Shown: positions 48,244 to 57,659 of the stretch, one piece after another
How the letters are laid out: every line of letters begins with the position of its first letter
Position numbering within the stretch: the stretch's first letter is position 1
Source: Pelomonas sp039929605
Lineage (GTDB): Bacteria > Pseudomonadota > Gammaproteobacteria > Burkholderiales > Burkholderiaceae_C
Length of the DNA: 64,000 nucleotides
Direction of reading: 5' to 3'
Assembly (NCBI RefSeq): GCF_039929605.1
Contig: NZ_JBDSQX010000098.1
Coordinates: 17,829 to 81,828 of the forward strand
Position numbers and translations under genes: made by a program
Notes under the pieces: model-generated
Told to the model about the DNA's origin: nothing
The model's input: only the letters and a program-made list of their open reading frames with translations
The model's database searches: none

Positions 48244-50541
48244 TTAGGCGCGCGCGGCGTTGGCGTCGGCGACGGTCAATGCCGTCATGTTGACGATGCG
48301 CCGCACAGTGGCGGAGGGCGTCAGGATGTGCACCGGCTGGGCGGCGCCGAGCAGCACGGGGCCGATGGCGATGCCGCCGCCGGCCGCTGTCTTCAGCAGG
48401 TTGTAGGAGATGTTGGCGGCGTCGATATTGGGCAGCACCAGCAGGTTGGCCTCGCCAGTCAGCGGGCTGTGCGGCATCAGCTGCTTGCGGTAGGCGGGGT
48501 CGAGCGCGGTGTCGCCGTGCATTTCACCGTCGACTTCCAGCCAGGGCGCGAGTTGCTGGATCAGCGCCAGCGTGTCGCGCATCTTGATGGCCGAAGGCTT
48601 GTCGCTGGTGCCGAAATTGCTGTGCGACAGCAGCGCCGCCTTGGGCACCAGGCCGAAGCGGCACATCTCCTGGGCGGCCATGATGGTGATCTCCGCGAGC
48701 TGTTCGGCGTTGGGGTCGTAGTTGACGTGGGTGTCGACCAGCATGACCTGGCGGCCCGGCAGGATGAGGCCGTTCATGCAGGCGTATGTCTTCACGCCGA
48801 CGCGCTTGCCGATGACCTGGTCGATGTAGGCCAGGTGGGTGGCCGTGGTGCCCCAGGTGCCGCAGAGCATGCCGTCGACCTCGCCCTTGTGCAGCAGCAT
48901 GGTGCTGATGAGCGTGAGGCGGCGGCGCATCTCGATCTTGGCCAGCTGCTGGGTGACGCCCTTGCGCTCGGTGATGCGCAGATAGGTCTGCCAATAGTCA
49001 CGGTAGCGGTCGTCGTGCTCGACGTTGACGACGTCGTAGTCGCGGCCCAGCTGCAGGCGCAGGCCGAAGCGCTCGCAGCGCTCGGCGATGACGTTGGGGC
49101 GGCCCACCAGCGTCGGGCGGGCCAGGCCTTCGTCGACGACGACCTGGGCGGCGCGCAGCACGCGCTCTTCCTCACCTTCGGCATAGGCGATGCGCTTGTT
49201 GGGCGCGCGCTTGGCCGCCGTGAAGATGGGCTTCATCGTGTTGCCGGAGGCGTAGACGAAGCTCTGCAGCTTTTCGCGGTAGGCGTCCCAGTCCTGGATC
49301 GGCCGGGCGGCGACGCCGGAGTCGGCCGCAGCCTTGGCGACGGCCGGCGCGATGCGCATCATCAGCCGCGGGTCGAAGGGCTTGGGGATCAGGTACTCGG
49401 GGCCGAAGCTCAGCGTGGCACCCACGTAGGCCGCGGCGACGACTTCGCTCTGCTCGGCCTGCGCGAGGTCAGCGATCGCGTGGACCGCCGCAATCTCCAT
49501 CTCGACGTTGATCGTCGTGGCGCCCGAATCCAGCGCGCCACGGAAGATGTAGGGGAAGCACAGGACGTTGTTGACCTGGTTCGGGTAGTCGGTGCGGCCC
49601 GTGGCCATGATGGCGTCGCTGCGGACGGACTGCACCTCCTCCGGCAGGATCTCGGGCGTCGGATTGGCCAAAGCAAAGATCAGCGGTTGCGCGGCCATCG
49701 TGGCCACCATGTCGGCCTTCAGCACGCCACCGGCCGACAGGCCGAGGAAGATGTCGGCGCCGACGATGGCTTCGCGCAGGCTGCGCTGGGCCGTCGGCTG
49801 GGCGAACACGGCCTTGTCCGGGTCCATCAGCTCCGTGCGGCCCTCGTAGACGACGCCGGCCAGGTCGGTCACCCAGATGTTCTCGCGCGGCAGGCCGAGC
49901 TTGACCAGCAGGCCCAGGCAGGCCAGCGCCGCCGCACCCGCGCCCGACGTGACGAGCTTGACCTGCTTGATGTCCTTGCCGACGACCTTCAGGCCGTTCA
50001 GGAAGGCCGCACCGACGACGATGGCCGTGCCGTGCTGGTCGTCGTGGAAGACGGGGATCTTCATGCGCTCGCGCAGCTTGCGCTCGACGTAGAAGCAGTC
50101 CGGCGCCTTGATGTCTTCGAGGTTGATGCCGCCGAAGGTGGGCTCCAGCGCGGCGATGCAGTCGACCAGCTTGTCGAGGTCGTTCTCGGCCACTTCGAGG
50201 TCGAAGACGTCGATGCCGGCGAACTTCTTGAAGAGGACGGCCTTGCCCTCCATGACCGGCTTGGACGCCAGCGGCCCGATGTTGCCCAGGCCCAGCACGG
50301 CCGTGCCGTTGGAGACGACGGCGACGAGATTGCCGCGCGAGGTGTAGCGGAAGGCGTTGGCCGGGTCGGCCACGATCTCCTCGCAGGCGGCGGCCACGCC
50401 GGGCGAGTAGGCCAGGGCCAGGTCGTGCTGGTTGACGAGCTGCTTGGTCGCCGCGATCGCGATCTTGCCCGGCGTCGGGAACTCGTGATATTCGAGGGCA
50501 GCCTGGCGGAGTTGGGCGCGTTTTTCTTCTGGGCTTGGCAT
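48244..50541 (-). CDS. maeB: NADP-dependent malic enzyme with phosphotransacetylase-like domain
   Basis: 765 residues. Oxidatively decarboxylates malate to pyruvate, giving NADPH. The N-terminal malic domain has LALAYSPGVAAACEEI and VFHDDQHGTA, the NAD-binding part has TSGAGAAALACL, and from about residue 430 a phosphotransacetylase-like domain (RIAYAEGEEERVLRAAQVVV) is present, probably regulatory. The ATG at 50541 was chosen over a TTG 15 bases upstream. Divergent from thiL. Confidence 0.94.
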   Translation of the reverse strand: MPSPEEKRAQLRQAALEYHEFPTPGKIAIAATKQLVNQHDLALAYSPGVAAACEEIVADPANAFRYTSRGNLVAVVSNGTAVLGLGNIGPLASKPVMEGKAVLFKKFAGIDVFDLEVAENDLDKLVDCIAALEPTFGGINLEDIKAPDCFYVERKLRERMKIPVFHDDQHGTAIVVGAAFLNGLKVVGKDIKQVKLVTSGAGAAALACLGLLVKLGLPRENIWVTDLAGVVYEGRTELMDPDKAVFAQPTAQRSLREAIVGADIFLGLSAGGVLKADMVATMAAQPLIFALANPTPEILPEEVQSVRSDAIMATGRTDYPNQVNNVLCFPYIFRGALDSGATTINVEMEIAAVHAIADLAQAEQSEVVAAAYVGATLSFGPEYLIPKPFDPRLMMRIAPAVAKAAADSGVAARPIQDWDAYREKLQSFVYASGNTMKPIFTAAKRAPNKRIAYAEGEEERVLRAAQVVVDEGLARPTLVGRPNVIAERCERFGLRLQLGRDYDVVNVEHDDRYRDYWQTYLRITERKGVTQQLAKIEMRRRLTLISTMLLHKGEVDGMLCGTWGTTATHLAYIDQVIGKRVGVKTYACMNGLILPGRQVMLVDTHVNYDPNAEQLAEITIMAAQEMCRFGLVPKAALLSHSNFGTSDKPSAIKMRDTLALIQQLAPWLEVDGEMHGDTALDPAYRKQLMPHSPLTGEANLLVLPNIDAANISYNLLKTAAGGGIAIGPVLLGAAQPVHILTPSATVRRIVNMTALTVADANAARA

Positions 50542-50637
50542 GGCGTGGACGAGCAAGAGCCGGCGGCGGGGTGGGAATCATGCCACCGCAGTCCGGCCTG
50601 GCGCGCTGCGGATGTCCACACATAGACAATCGCGAGC

Positions 50638-51576
50638 ATGGGCGAATTCGATCTGATCCGGCGCTACTTCCAGCGCCCCGCTGCGGCCGGCGTGGACGTG
50701 GGCGTGGGTGATGACTGCGCGGTGCTCGTGCCCACGCCCGGCGCGCGCTGGCTGGTGTCCAGCGACATGCTGGTCGAGGGCCGGCACTTCCTGTCGACGG
50801 TCGACCCGGCGCGCTTGGGCCACAAGGCGCTGGCCGTCAACCTGAGCGACCTGGCCGCCTGCGGTGCGACGCCGCGAGGCTTCACTTTGGCGTTGGCGTT
50901 GCCGCGTGTTGACGAAGACTGGCTGGCGGCGTTCGCGCGCGGGCTGTGGGCGCTGGCCGACGCGAGCGGCTGCCCGCTGATCGGCGGCGACACGACGCAG
51001 GGGCCGCTGAACATCTGCATCACCGTCTTCGGCGAGGCGCCTGCGGGCCAGGCGCTGCTGCGCAGCGGCGCGCGGGTGGGCGACGAGATCTGGGTGTCGG
51101 GGCGGCTGGGCGATGCGCGGCTGGCGCTGGAGGTGTTCCGTGGCACGACGGCGTTGAGTGGCGACGGCTTCGAGACCGTGCGCACGGCGATGGAATGCCC
51201 GACGCCGCGCCTGGCGCTGGGCCAGGCGCTGCGTGGCATCGCGACATCGGCCATCGATGTGTCCGACGGGTTGTTGGGCGACCTGGGGCACATCCTGGCG
51301 GCGTCCAACATGGGCGCGCGGCTGGACATCGACGCGCTGCCACGCAGCGCCGTGCTGGCCGCGCAGCCGGTGGCGCTGCAGCACGAATGCCTGCTGGCCG
51401 GCGGCGACGACTACGAGTTGGTCTTCACCGCCCCGGCCGGTGCGCGCCTGCCGGACGTTGGCGTGGCGCTGACGCGCATCGGCGTCATCGAGGCCGAGCC
51501 GGGTCTGCGTGTCGTCGATGCGCAAGGTGCCACCGTCGCGCACGGCCTGCGCTCCTTCGATCACTTCAGCGCATGA
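50638..51576 (+). CDS. thiL: Thiamine-monophosphate kinase
   Basis: 312 residues. Phosphorylates thiamine monophosphate to the diphosphate coenzyme. GVGDDCAVLVP (metal/ATP), DMLVEGRHF, LIGGDTTQGP and AIDVSDGLLGDLGHIL are the family motifs. The stop overlaps pgpA (ATGA). Confidence 0.95.
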   Translation: MGEFDLIRRYFQRPAAAGVDVGVGDDCAVLVPTPGARWLVSSDMLVEGRHFLSTVDPARLGHKALAVNLSDLAACGATPRGFTLALALPRVDEDWLAAFARGLWALADASGCPLIGGDTTQGPLNICITVFGEAPAGQALLRSGARVGDEIWVSGRLGDARLALEVFRGTTALSGDGFETVRTAMECPTPRLALGQALRGIATSAIDVSDGLLGDLGHILAASNMGARLDIDALPRSAVLAAQPVALQHECLLAGGDDYELVFTAPAGARLPDVGVALTRIGVIEAEPGLRVVDAQGATVAHGLRSFDHFSA

Positions 51577-52100
51577 CCGGAGCACCCCTCCGGCCCACGC
51601 TGGCCTTCATGCTGCGCCACCCCGCGCGCTGGATCGCGCTGGGCTTCGGCAGCGGCCTGGCACCGAAGGCGCCGGGCACCTTCGGCACGCTGTGGGCGTG
51701 GGGTGTGTTCCTGCTCATCTCGCCCTGGCTGACCGACCTCGGCTGGGCCACGCTGATCGGCCTGGGCACGGCCGTCGGCTGGTGGGCCTGCACGCGCTGC
51801 GCCCAGCACATGAACACGCCCGACCCGGGTTCGATAGTCTGGGACGAGGTGCTCGCCTTCTGGCTCATCCTGTGGCTGATCGCTCCGGCCGGGCTCATCG
51901 GCCAACTCATCGCCTTCGGCCTGTTCCGCTTCTTCGATGCCGCCAAGCCGGGGCCCGTGCGGTGGGCGGACCAGCTCTTCAAGTCCGAGCGCGGAGCGCC
52001 CATCGGTTGGCGCCAGGGCCTGGGCATCCTCATCGACGACTTCGTGGCGGCGGGTTGTACGCTTGCCGTGATCGCGTTCTACCGCTACTTCATGGGGTAA
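51573..52100 (+). CDS. pgpA: Phosphatidylglycerophosphatase A
   Basis: 175 residues, multi-pass membrane enzyme that removes phosphate from phosphatidylglycerophosphate. GFGSGLAPKAPGTFGTL and VWDEVLAF are the conserved catalytic loops; LGILIDDFVAA closes the family pattern. Coupled to thiL. Confidence 0.94.
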   Translation: MTGAPLRPTLAFMLRHPARWIALGFGSGLAPKAPGTFGTLWAWGVFLLISPWLTDLGWATLIGLGTAVGWWACTRCAQHMNTPDPGSIVWDEVLAFWLILWLIAPAGLIGQLIAFGLFRFFDAAKPGPVRWADQLFKSERGAPIGWRQGLGILIDDFVAAGCTLAVIAFYRYFMG

Positions 52101-52259
52101 GAGGGTGAGAGGCAATCCAGCATGCCCGCCTTGACTCGCCAAAGCACCCCACTCGTCGTTGCAAATGCTCGTCGTGACCCTAGCCACGACTGCGCTTTGC
52201 GCCTAGATTGGGGCGCTTTGGCGAGCCCTTTCTGGCACGCCGGATCACCTCTCACCCTC
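52101..52259. repeat. 159-bp imperfect palindrome, repeat family B copy 2
   Basis: Starts at the base after the pgpA stop and ends six bases before the pncC ATG. Outer arms gagggtgagagg and cctctcaccctc are perfect. Middle arms actcgccaaagc and gctttggcgag also pair, and the centre is gtcgtg-N8-cacgac (52171-52190). Core words cgttgcaaat (52157-52166) and gcgctttgcgcc (ending 52203) match the element at 5500-5667. Confidence 0.75.
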
Positions 52260-52265
52260 TGAGTC

Positions 52266-52763
52266 ATGCCTGCTGAACAAGCCGAACTGATAGACCGCAT
52301 CGCCGTGGCGCTCATGCAGCGGCGCGAGCGCATCGGCACGGCCGAGAGCTGCACCGGCGGCCTCATCGCGGCGGCCTGCACGGATCTCGCCGGCTCCAGT
52401 CAGTGGTTCGAGCGCGGGGTCGTCAGCTACAGCAACGAGGCCAAGGCCGAGCTGCTCGGCGTGCCAAAAGGCCTGATCGCGCTGCACGGCGCCGTCAGCG
52501 CCGAGGTGGCCGAGCACATGGCGCGCGGCCTGCTGGCGCATGCGCCCATCGACTGGGCGTTGTCGGTCACCGGCGTCGCCGGGCCCACGGGCGGCAGCGA
52601 AGCCAAGCCGGTCGGCACCGTCTGGCTGGCGCTGGTGCATGCCGGCCGGCCGGCCAAGGTCTGGCGCGAAAACTTCAGCGGCGACCGCCACGCGGTGCGC
52701 GCGCAGACGGTGACGGCGGGGCTGACGGCGCTGTGCGAGGCGCTGGAAGACCGCGACAGCTGA
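52266..52763 (+). CDS. pncC: Nicotinamide-nucleotide amidase (CinA C-terminal type)
   Basis: 165 residues, the stand-alone CinA C-terminal domain. Converts nicotinamide mononucleotide to nicotinic acid mononucleotide in NAD recycling. ERIGTAESCTGGLIAAACTD holds the catalytic serine, and SVTGVAGPTGGSEAKPVGTV is the second family motif. Confidence 0.93.
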   Translation: MPAEQAELIDRIAVALMQRRERIGTAESCTGGLIAAACTDLAGSSQWFERGVVSYSNEAKAELLGVPKGLIALHGAVSAEVAEHMARGLLAHAPIDWALSVTGVAGPTGGSEAKPVGTVWLALVHAGRPAKVWRENFSGDRHAVRAQTVTAGLTALCEALEDRDS

Positions 52764-52775
52764 CCTCAAGCGAGC

Positions 52776-53369
52776 TCACGCCAGCGGCGTGGCGCCCAGC
52801 TCGCGGCGCAGCCAGGCCCGCGCCAACGTCCAGTCGCGCTTGACGGTGGCCACCGACAGGTCCAGCGCCTGCGCGATCTCGTCGTTCTCCAGGCCGCCGA
52901 AGAACTTCAGCTCCACGACCTTGGCGGCGCGCGGGTCGACGGCCTCCAGCGCGAGGATGGCCTCGTGCACGGCCACCACGTCGGGTGCGGCCTGCACGCC
53001 GATCTCGGGCGCGCCGGTGACGGACAGCGACACCAACTGCGCCTCGCGCTTCTCGGCGCGCCGCGCCAGCGCGTGGTTCACGAGGATGCGCCGCATCATG
53101 GTCGACGCCACCGACAGGAAGTGCGCGCGGTTGGCCCACTGCGTGCGCGTCTGCTCGGCCATGCGGAACCAGGCCTCGTGCGTCAGCACCGTCGGGCTCA
53201 GCGTGTGCGCCTGTGCCTCGCGGCCCATGTGGGCGCGGGCGATGCGGTGCAGTTCGTCGTAGAGCAGCTCGAAGAGCTGGTTGGACGCGCCCGCGGCGTC
53301 GCTGTCGAGCCGGCGCAGCCACGCCGTCACGTCGGCCGCGGTGGGGTGGGCAGGAGGCGTGGCAGGCAT
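52776..53369 (-). CDS. ECF-type RNA polymerase sigma factor (Ser/Thr-kinase-linked type)
   Basis: 197 residues with sigma-70 region 2 (LFELLYDELHRIARAHMGRE, HEAWFRMAEQ and ANRAHFLSVASTMMRRILVN) and region 4 (VVELKFFGGLENDEIAQALD, LSVATVKRDWTLARAWL). The VLTHEAWFRM segment is typical of the group found beside Ser/Thr kinases in place of an anti-sigma factor. A kinase gene lies 1.8 kb away on the other strand, which supports this. No anti-sigma gene is adjacent. Confidence 0.9.
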   Translation of the reverse strand: MPATPPAHPTAADVTAWLRRLDSDAAGASNQLFELLYDELHRIARAHMGREAQAHTLSPTVLTHEAWFRMAEQTRTQWANRAHFLSVASTMMRRILVNHALARRAEKREAQLVSLSVTGAPEIGVQAAPDVVAVHEAILALEAVDPRAAKVVELKFFGGLENDEIAQALDLSVATVKRDWTLARAWLRRELGATPLA

Positions 53370-53500
53370 GGCGCCGCGGATTGTGCGCGCCGCCCAAAAG
53401 TTATTTGCACGTCGGTGAGCCTTTTCAGCGTGCGGTGCGGCGTACCGGGTCGTGCCTCTCGAATGGTCGAGCGGCCTGACTCATCCACAGGACCTTCGAC

Positions 53501-55066
53501 ATGTTCTCGACCCCCTGCCCGTGCCCCGCCACCCTGTCGCTGCGCCGCGTCGCGCTGCTCGCGGCCACCGCCGCCACGCTCGCCGGCTGCGGCGGGGGTG
53601 GCAGCGCCGCCGTCACACCGCCGCTGACGCCCCCGGCCGCGCCGGCGCCTGCCGCGTCCGCCCCCGCACCGGCCATCGCGATGGTCACGCTGACCGGCGT
53701 TGCCGCACGCGGCGCGCCCATCGTCGGCGGCAGCGTCACGGCGGCCTGCATCAGCGGCCCGGCCACGGTGGCGCTGCCCACCAGCGCCACCGGCACGTGG
53801 ACGGTCGACGTGCCGGCCAACACGCTGCCCTGCGCGCTGCAGGTGTCGGGCGGCACGGCGGGTGGCGTGGCCAACCCGCTCACGCTGCACAGCCTGGCGG
53901 TGGCCGCGGGGCGCGTGAACATCACGCCGCTGACCGACCTGACCATCGCCCGCGCCGCCGGCAAGTCGCCCGCCACCTGGTTCGCCGGCCTGGCTGCGGC
54001 GCCCACCGGCACGCGGCTGGACACTGCGGCCGCGCTGACCCAGCTGCTGGCCACGCTGGTGGCCGGCAGCTACACGCTGCCCGCCGGCACGTTCGACCCC
54101 TTCACCGTGGCCTTCGAGGCCAAGGCCGGCGACACGACGGACGCGCTGCTCGACAGCCTGATGGCCGGGCTGCTCGCCAGTCACAAGACCTACATCGACC
54201 TGATCGCCGACTTCAGCGTCGCCACCGCCGGCATCTATCACCTGCCGCCCGCGTTGACCGGCAACCCGCCGGCCCCGACCGGGCCGAATGCCATCGTGCT
54301 GACGCCCAAGGGCCAGGCTGCGGCGGCCGACGTCGCGCCCGCCGTGGGCACGTGGCAGGGCCAGCTCGGGCGCGTCTTCACGCCCGGCCAGGCAACGCAG
54401 GAGACGACGACCTGCAGCATCGCCGTGGCGGCAGACGGCATGCTCACCGTGTCGGCCGGCGGGCGCACGCTGCAGGCGGCCGTCAATGGCGACGTCGGTG
54501 ACCTGATCCTCAACGTCGTCGGCCTGACGCGCGTGCAGGCCAGCGACGTGCCGAACGACCGCTACGCCCAGCTCACCCTCGTCAAGGGCGTGATGGCGCA
54601 GGGCGTGGCGCGGCAGGGCGGCTTCGGCTTCACCACCGCCGAAGACCGCGTCGAGTGCTGGCTCAGCAACCCCAACCCGACCGTCGCCGCCGGCAACGCC
54701 AACGTGGCCACGCTCAACGGCGCCACGGCGGCCGACATGTCGGCCGCGCTCGTGGGCCACTACACGGGCGCCAACTGCACGCTGGACGTCTCCAGCGACG
54801 GCGTCTTCCACCTCGTGGCCGGCGCGCTGGACGTGACGACGCGGCTCGGCGGCGACGAGAACGACGTCATCGTCACCTTTGGCGACAGCGCGGCCGTGCA
54901 GGCGCAGGATTACTTCACCGCAGGGGAGCAGATCTACGTGACGCTGAGCTATCAGGCCGGCAATGTGGCGCTGAACGTGCCCGCCTCCTTCAGTGCCGAC
55001 GCACAGCACCGTGAGCCACGGCCGGTGAAGTCGCTGGCGCAGTGCAGCAGCCTCGTCAAGCAGTGA
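53501..55066 (+). CDS. Large lipoprotein of unknown function
   Basis: 521 residues. Signal peptide with LAGC lipobox, a Pro/Ala linker, then a carboxypeptidase-like beta region (VTLTGVAARGAPIVGGSVTA) as in cell-surface repeat proteins. A helical middle and a C-terminal beta-rich half with Cys pairs follow. No family assigned. Lies between the divergent sigma factor and the kinase gene, so it may be a target or sensor of that pathway. Confidence 0.75.
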   Translation: MFSTPCPCPATLSLRRVALLAATAATLAGCGGGGSAAVTPPLTPPAAPAPAASAPAPAIAMVTLTGVAARGAPIVGGSVTAACISGPATVALPTSATGTWTVDVPANTLPCALQVSGGTAGGVANPLTLHSLAVAAGRVNITPLTDLTIARAAGKSPATWFAGLAAAPTGTRLDTAAALTQLLATLVAGSYTLPAGTFDPFTVAFEAKAGDTTDALLDSLMAGLLASHKTYIDLIADFSVATAGIYHLPPALTGNPPAPTGPNAIVLTPKGQAAAADVAPAVGTWQGQLGRVFTPGQATQETTTCSIAVAADGMLTVSAGGRTLQAAVNGDVGDLILNVVGLTRVQASDVPNDRYAQLTLVKGVMAQGVARQGGFGFTTAEDRVECWLSNPNPTVAAGNANVATLNGATAADMSAALVGHYTGANCTLDVSSDGVFHLVAGALDVTTRLGGDENDVIVTFGDSAAVQAQDYFTAGEQIYVTLSYQAGNVALNVPASFSADAQHREPRPVKSLAQCSSLVKQ

Positions 55067-55085
55067 CGCCAGCGCCGCTGGCGCG

Positions 55086-55115
55086 AGGGAGCGGGGGCGC
55101 GTTCCCCCGCTCCCT
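55086..55115 (+). terminator. Hairpin after the large lipoprotein gene
   Basis: Perfect 12-bp arms, agggagcggggg (55086-55097) and cccccgctccct (55104-55115), with a 6-base loop, 20 bases past the stop. Followed by tgtct, a weak T-rich end. Suggests that the kinase gene has its own promoter. Confidence 0.65.
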
Positions 55116-55170
55116 TGTCTGCCGGCACCTCACTACAGTCGCGCCGCCACCGCCCACCCCGAGCCCACCG

Positions 55171-57624
55171 ATGACCTCACCCACCCCGACCCCCGACGAC
55201 TGGGCCGCCGTGCGACGCCTCTTCGACGAGGCCGTGGCATTGCCGTCGGCGCAGCGCGCGGCGCACGTCGACGCGCTGCCCTTCGGCGCCGCCGTCAAGG
55301 CCGAACTGCACTCGCTGCTGGCCCACCACGCCGACGACACCGACAGCGAGCCGCTGCTGTCGGGCTCCATCGCCGCCGGCGTGGCGGCCACGTTGTCGCG
55401 CGACGGCGAGCGCTTCGGCGCCTGGCAGGTGGTGCGCAGCCTGGGCAGCGGCGGCATGGGCGAGGTGTTTGAGGCCGCCCGTGCGGACGGCAGCTTCGAC
55501 GGCCGCGCCGCCATCAAGGTCATCAAGCGCGGCATGGACAGCGACGCCGTGCTGCAGCGCTTTGCGCAGGAGCGCCAGGCGCTCGCGCGGCTGCACCACC
55601 CGCACATCGCCCAGCTCTTCGACGCCGGCCTCAGCGCCGACGGGCTGCCCTATTTCGTCATGGAACTCATCGACGGCTTGCCCATCGACGCGGCGGCCCG
55701 CGCGCGGCCCGTCGAGGCGCGGCTGGCGCTGTTCCTGCAGCTTGCCGATGCCGTCGCGCACGCGCACCGCCACCTGCTCGTGCACCGCGACCTCAAGCCC
55801 GGCAACGTGCTGGTCACGCACGACGGCCAGGTCAAGCTACTGGATTTCGGCATCGCCAAGGCGCTGGACCCCGCCGACGCCGGCGCTGACACCACGCTGG
55901 GCGCCGCCCGCCCGTTCACGCCCAACCATGCCAGCCCGGAGCAAGTGCGGGCCGAGCCGATGGGCACCGCCACCGACGTCTACAGCCTCGGCATCCTGCT
56001 CTACATGATGCTGACCGGCGTGCGCCCCACCGGCCGCAGCGCCATCACCGCCGCCGACGCCGCACGCGCCGTGCTGGAGGAGGAGCCGACGCGCCCAAGC
56101 ACGCTGCCCGGCGACGTGGTGCCCGACGTGGCCTGGCCGGCGACGCGCCGCGTCATCGCGGGCGACCTGGACAACATCGTGCTCAAGGCGCTGGAGAAGC
56201 AGCCCGAGCGCCGCTACAGCAGCGTCGAGGCCTTTGCCGACGACGTGCGGCGCTTCCTCGCCGGCCACCCGGTGCAGGCGCACGCGGCGAGCGCCTGGTA
56301 CGTGGCCGCCAAGTTTGCGCGGCGCCACCGGGCGGCCGTCGCGGCCGCGTCGGCCGCCGTCGTGGCGCTGGCCGTCGGGCTCACCGCCACGGCCTGGCAG
56401 GCGCACGAGGCCCGTGTCGCCCGCGACGAGGCCACCGCGCGGCTGGCCGACATCCGTGCCATCACGCGCGACCTGGTGGCCAAGTTCGGCGACGCCGTGA
56501 CCTACCTGCCGGGCGGCATGAAGCTGAAGGCCGACCTGCTGCAGCAGACCCTGGGCACGCTCGACCGCCTGGCCCGCTCACCCGATCGCGACTCCGCGCT
56601 GTTGTCGCAGGTGGCCACCACCTACGCCCGCCTGGCCGAACTGCAGGGGCAGGACCAGCAGCTCACGCTCGGCCAGCCCGACGCCGCCAAGGTCAACGCC
56701 GACAAGGCCATCGCCATCGCCGAGCAGGTGCTGCCGCAGCACCGCAGCGACTGGCAACTGGCCTCCTACACGGCGCGGGCCTACAACACGCTGGCCCGGC
56801 TGCTGCGCGTTCAGGGCCGCACGGCCGAGGCGCTCAAGGAGATCGACGCCGCCGCCGCCGTTCTGGAAGCCGCCGACCTGAGCCAGGCCGAGCCGCTCGG
56901 CAAGCTCAGCGTGCCGGCCGAGCAGGCCGGGCTGCTGATCATGCGGGCCCAGCTGACCGAGCAGCTGGCGGTGAAGAAGGAGGCCACGCTCGCCGAGGCT
57001 CTCGGTTTCTACGACCGTGCTGCCAGCGTGCAGCAGCGCCTGGCCGCGCAGCGCCAGCTGCTCGACGAACTCGACCGCGGCGGCCGGCCCGAGGAGCCCA
57101 AGGCCTACGCGCAGGTGCTGCAGCAGGTGGCTGTCATCCACGGCGGCAAGAGCCTGGGCTACCAGCACGCCGCGCTGTGGCCCCAGGCGCTTGCCGAAGC
57201 GCAAGAGGCCGTGCGCTACGCCAAGGAAGCGGTGGCCTTCAACCCGGAACCCACGCTGTGGAAGGACACGCTGGCGGTCGAGTCGAACAACCTGGCCGTG
57301 ACGCTGCTTCAGCTGACGCGTTACCCCGAAGCGCTGGCGGCGTCGACGCTGAGCCTGGCCACCGCACGTGAACTGATCGCAGCGGACGGGCCTGCGAGCC
57401 GCTGGACGCTCAAGCAGTCGCAAGTGAAGCTCCAGCACGGCCGCGCGCTTGCCGGCCTGGGGCGCAATGCCGAGGCGGCGGCCACGCTCGACGAGGCCAT
57501 TGCCAGCTTCAGCGCTGCCCTGCCCGGCGTGACCAACCCGGTGCAGAAGGCACAGATGGCCGGCCTGCTTGAGCAGATGCACACCGTGCGACGCCAGCTG
57601 CCCGCGCGCCCCCGCCAAAACTAG
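55171..57624 (+). CDS. Membrane Ser/Thr protein kinase with TPR-like C-terminal domain
   Basis: 817 residues. Hanks-type kinase: glycine loop LGSGGMGEV (91-99), K116 in AAIKVIK, HRDLKPGN (205-212) and DFG (225-227). APE is replaced by ASPEQ, as is common in bacterial kinases. A membrane helix lies at about 385-408, then a helical TPR-like region to the end. The N-terminal 80 residues are a short helical domain seen in kinases linked to ECF sigma factors. Likely works with the sigma factor at 52776. The upstream open frame to 55042 is not family-like. Confidence 0.9.
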   Translation: MTSPTPTPDDWAAVRRLFDEAVALPSAQRAAHVDALPFGAAVKAELHSLLAHHADDTDSEPLLSGSIAAGVAATLSRDGERFGAWQVVRSLGSGGMGEVFEAARADGSFDGRAAIKVIKRGMDSDAVLQRFAQERQALARLHHPHIAQLFDAGLSADGLPYFVMELIDGLPIDAAARARPVEARLALFLQLADAVAHAHRHLLVHRDLKPGNVLVTHDGQVKLLDFGIAKALDPADAGADTTLGAARPFTPNHASPEQVRAEPMGTATDVYSLGILLYMMLTGVRPTGRSAITAADAARAVLEEEPTRPSTLPGDVVPDVAWPATRRVIAGDLDNIVLKALEKQPERRYSSVEAFADDVRRFLAGHPVQAHAASAWYVAAKFARRHRAAVAAASAAVVALAVGLTATAWQAHEARVARDEATARLADIRAITRDLVAKFGDAVTYLPGGMKLKADLLQQTLGTLDRLARSPDRDSALLSQVATTYARLAELQGQDQQLTLGQPDAAKVNADKAIAIAEQVLPQHRSDWQLASYTARAYNTLARLLRVQGRTAEALKEIDAAAAVLEAADLSQAEPLGKLSVPAEQAGLLIMRAQLTEQLAVKKEATLAEALGFYDRAASVQQRLAAQRQLLDELDRGGRPEEPKAYAQVLQQVAVIHGGKSLGYQHAALWPQALAEAQEAVRYAKEAVAFNPEPTLWKDTLAVESNNLAVTLLQLTRYPEALAASTLSLATARELIAADGPASRWTLKQSQVKLQHGRALAGLGRNAEAAATLDEAIASFSAALPGVTNPVQKAQMAGLLEQMHTVRRQLPARPRQN

Positions 57625-57659
57625 AGCCCGAGCAACCGCAACCGGCGGCCACGGGGCAC

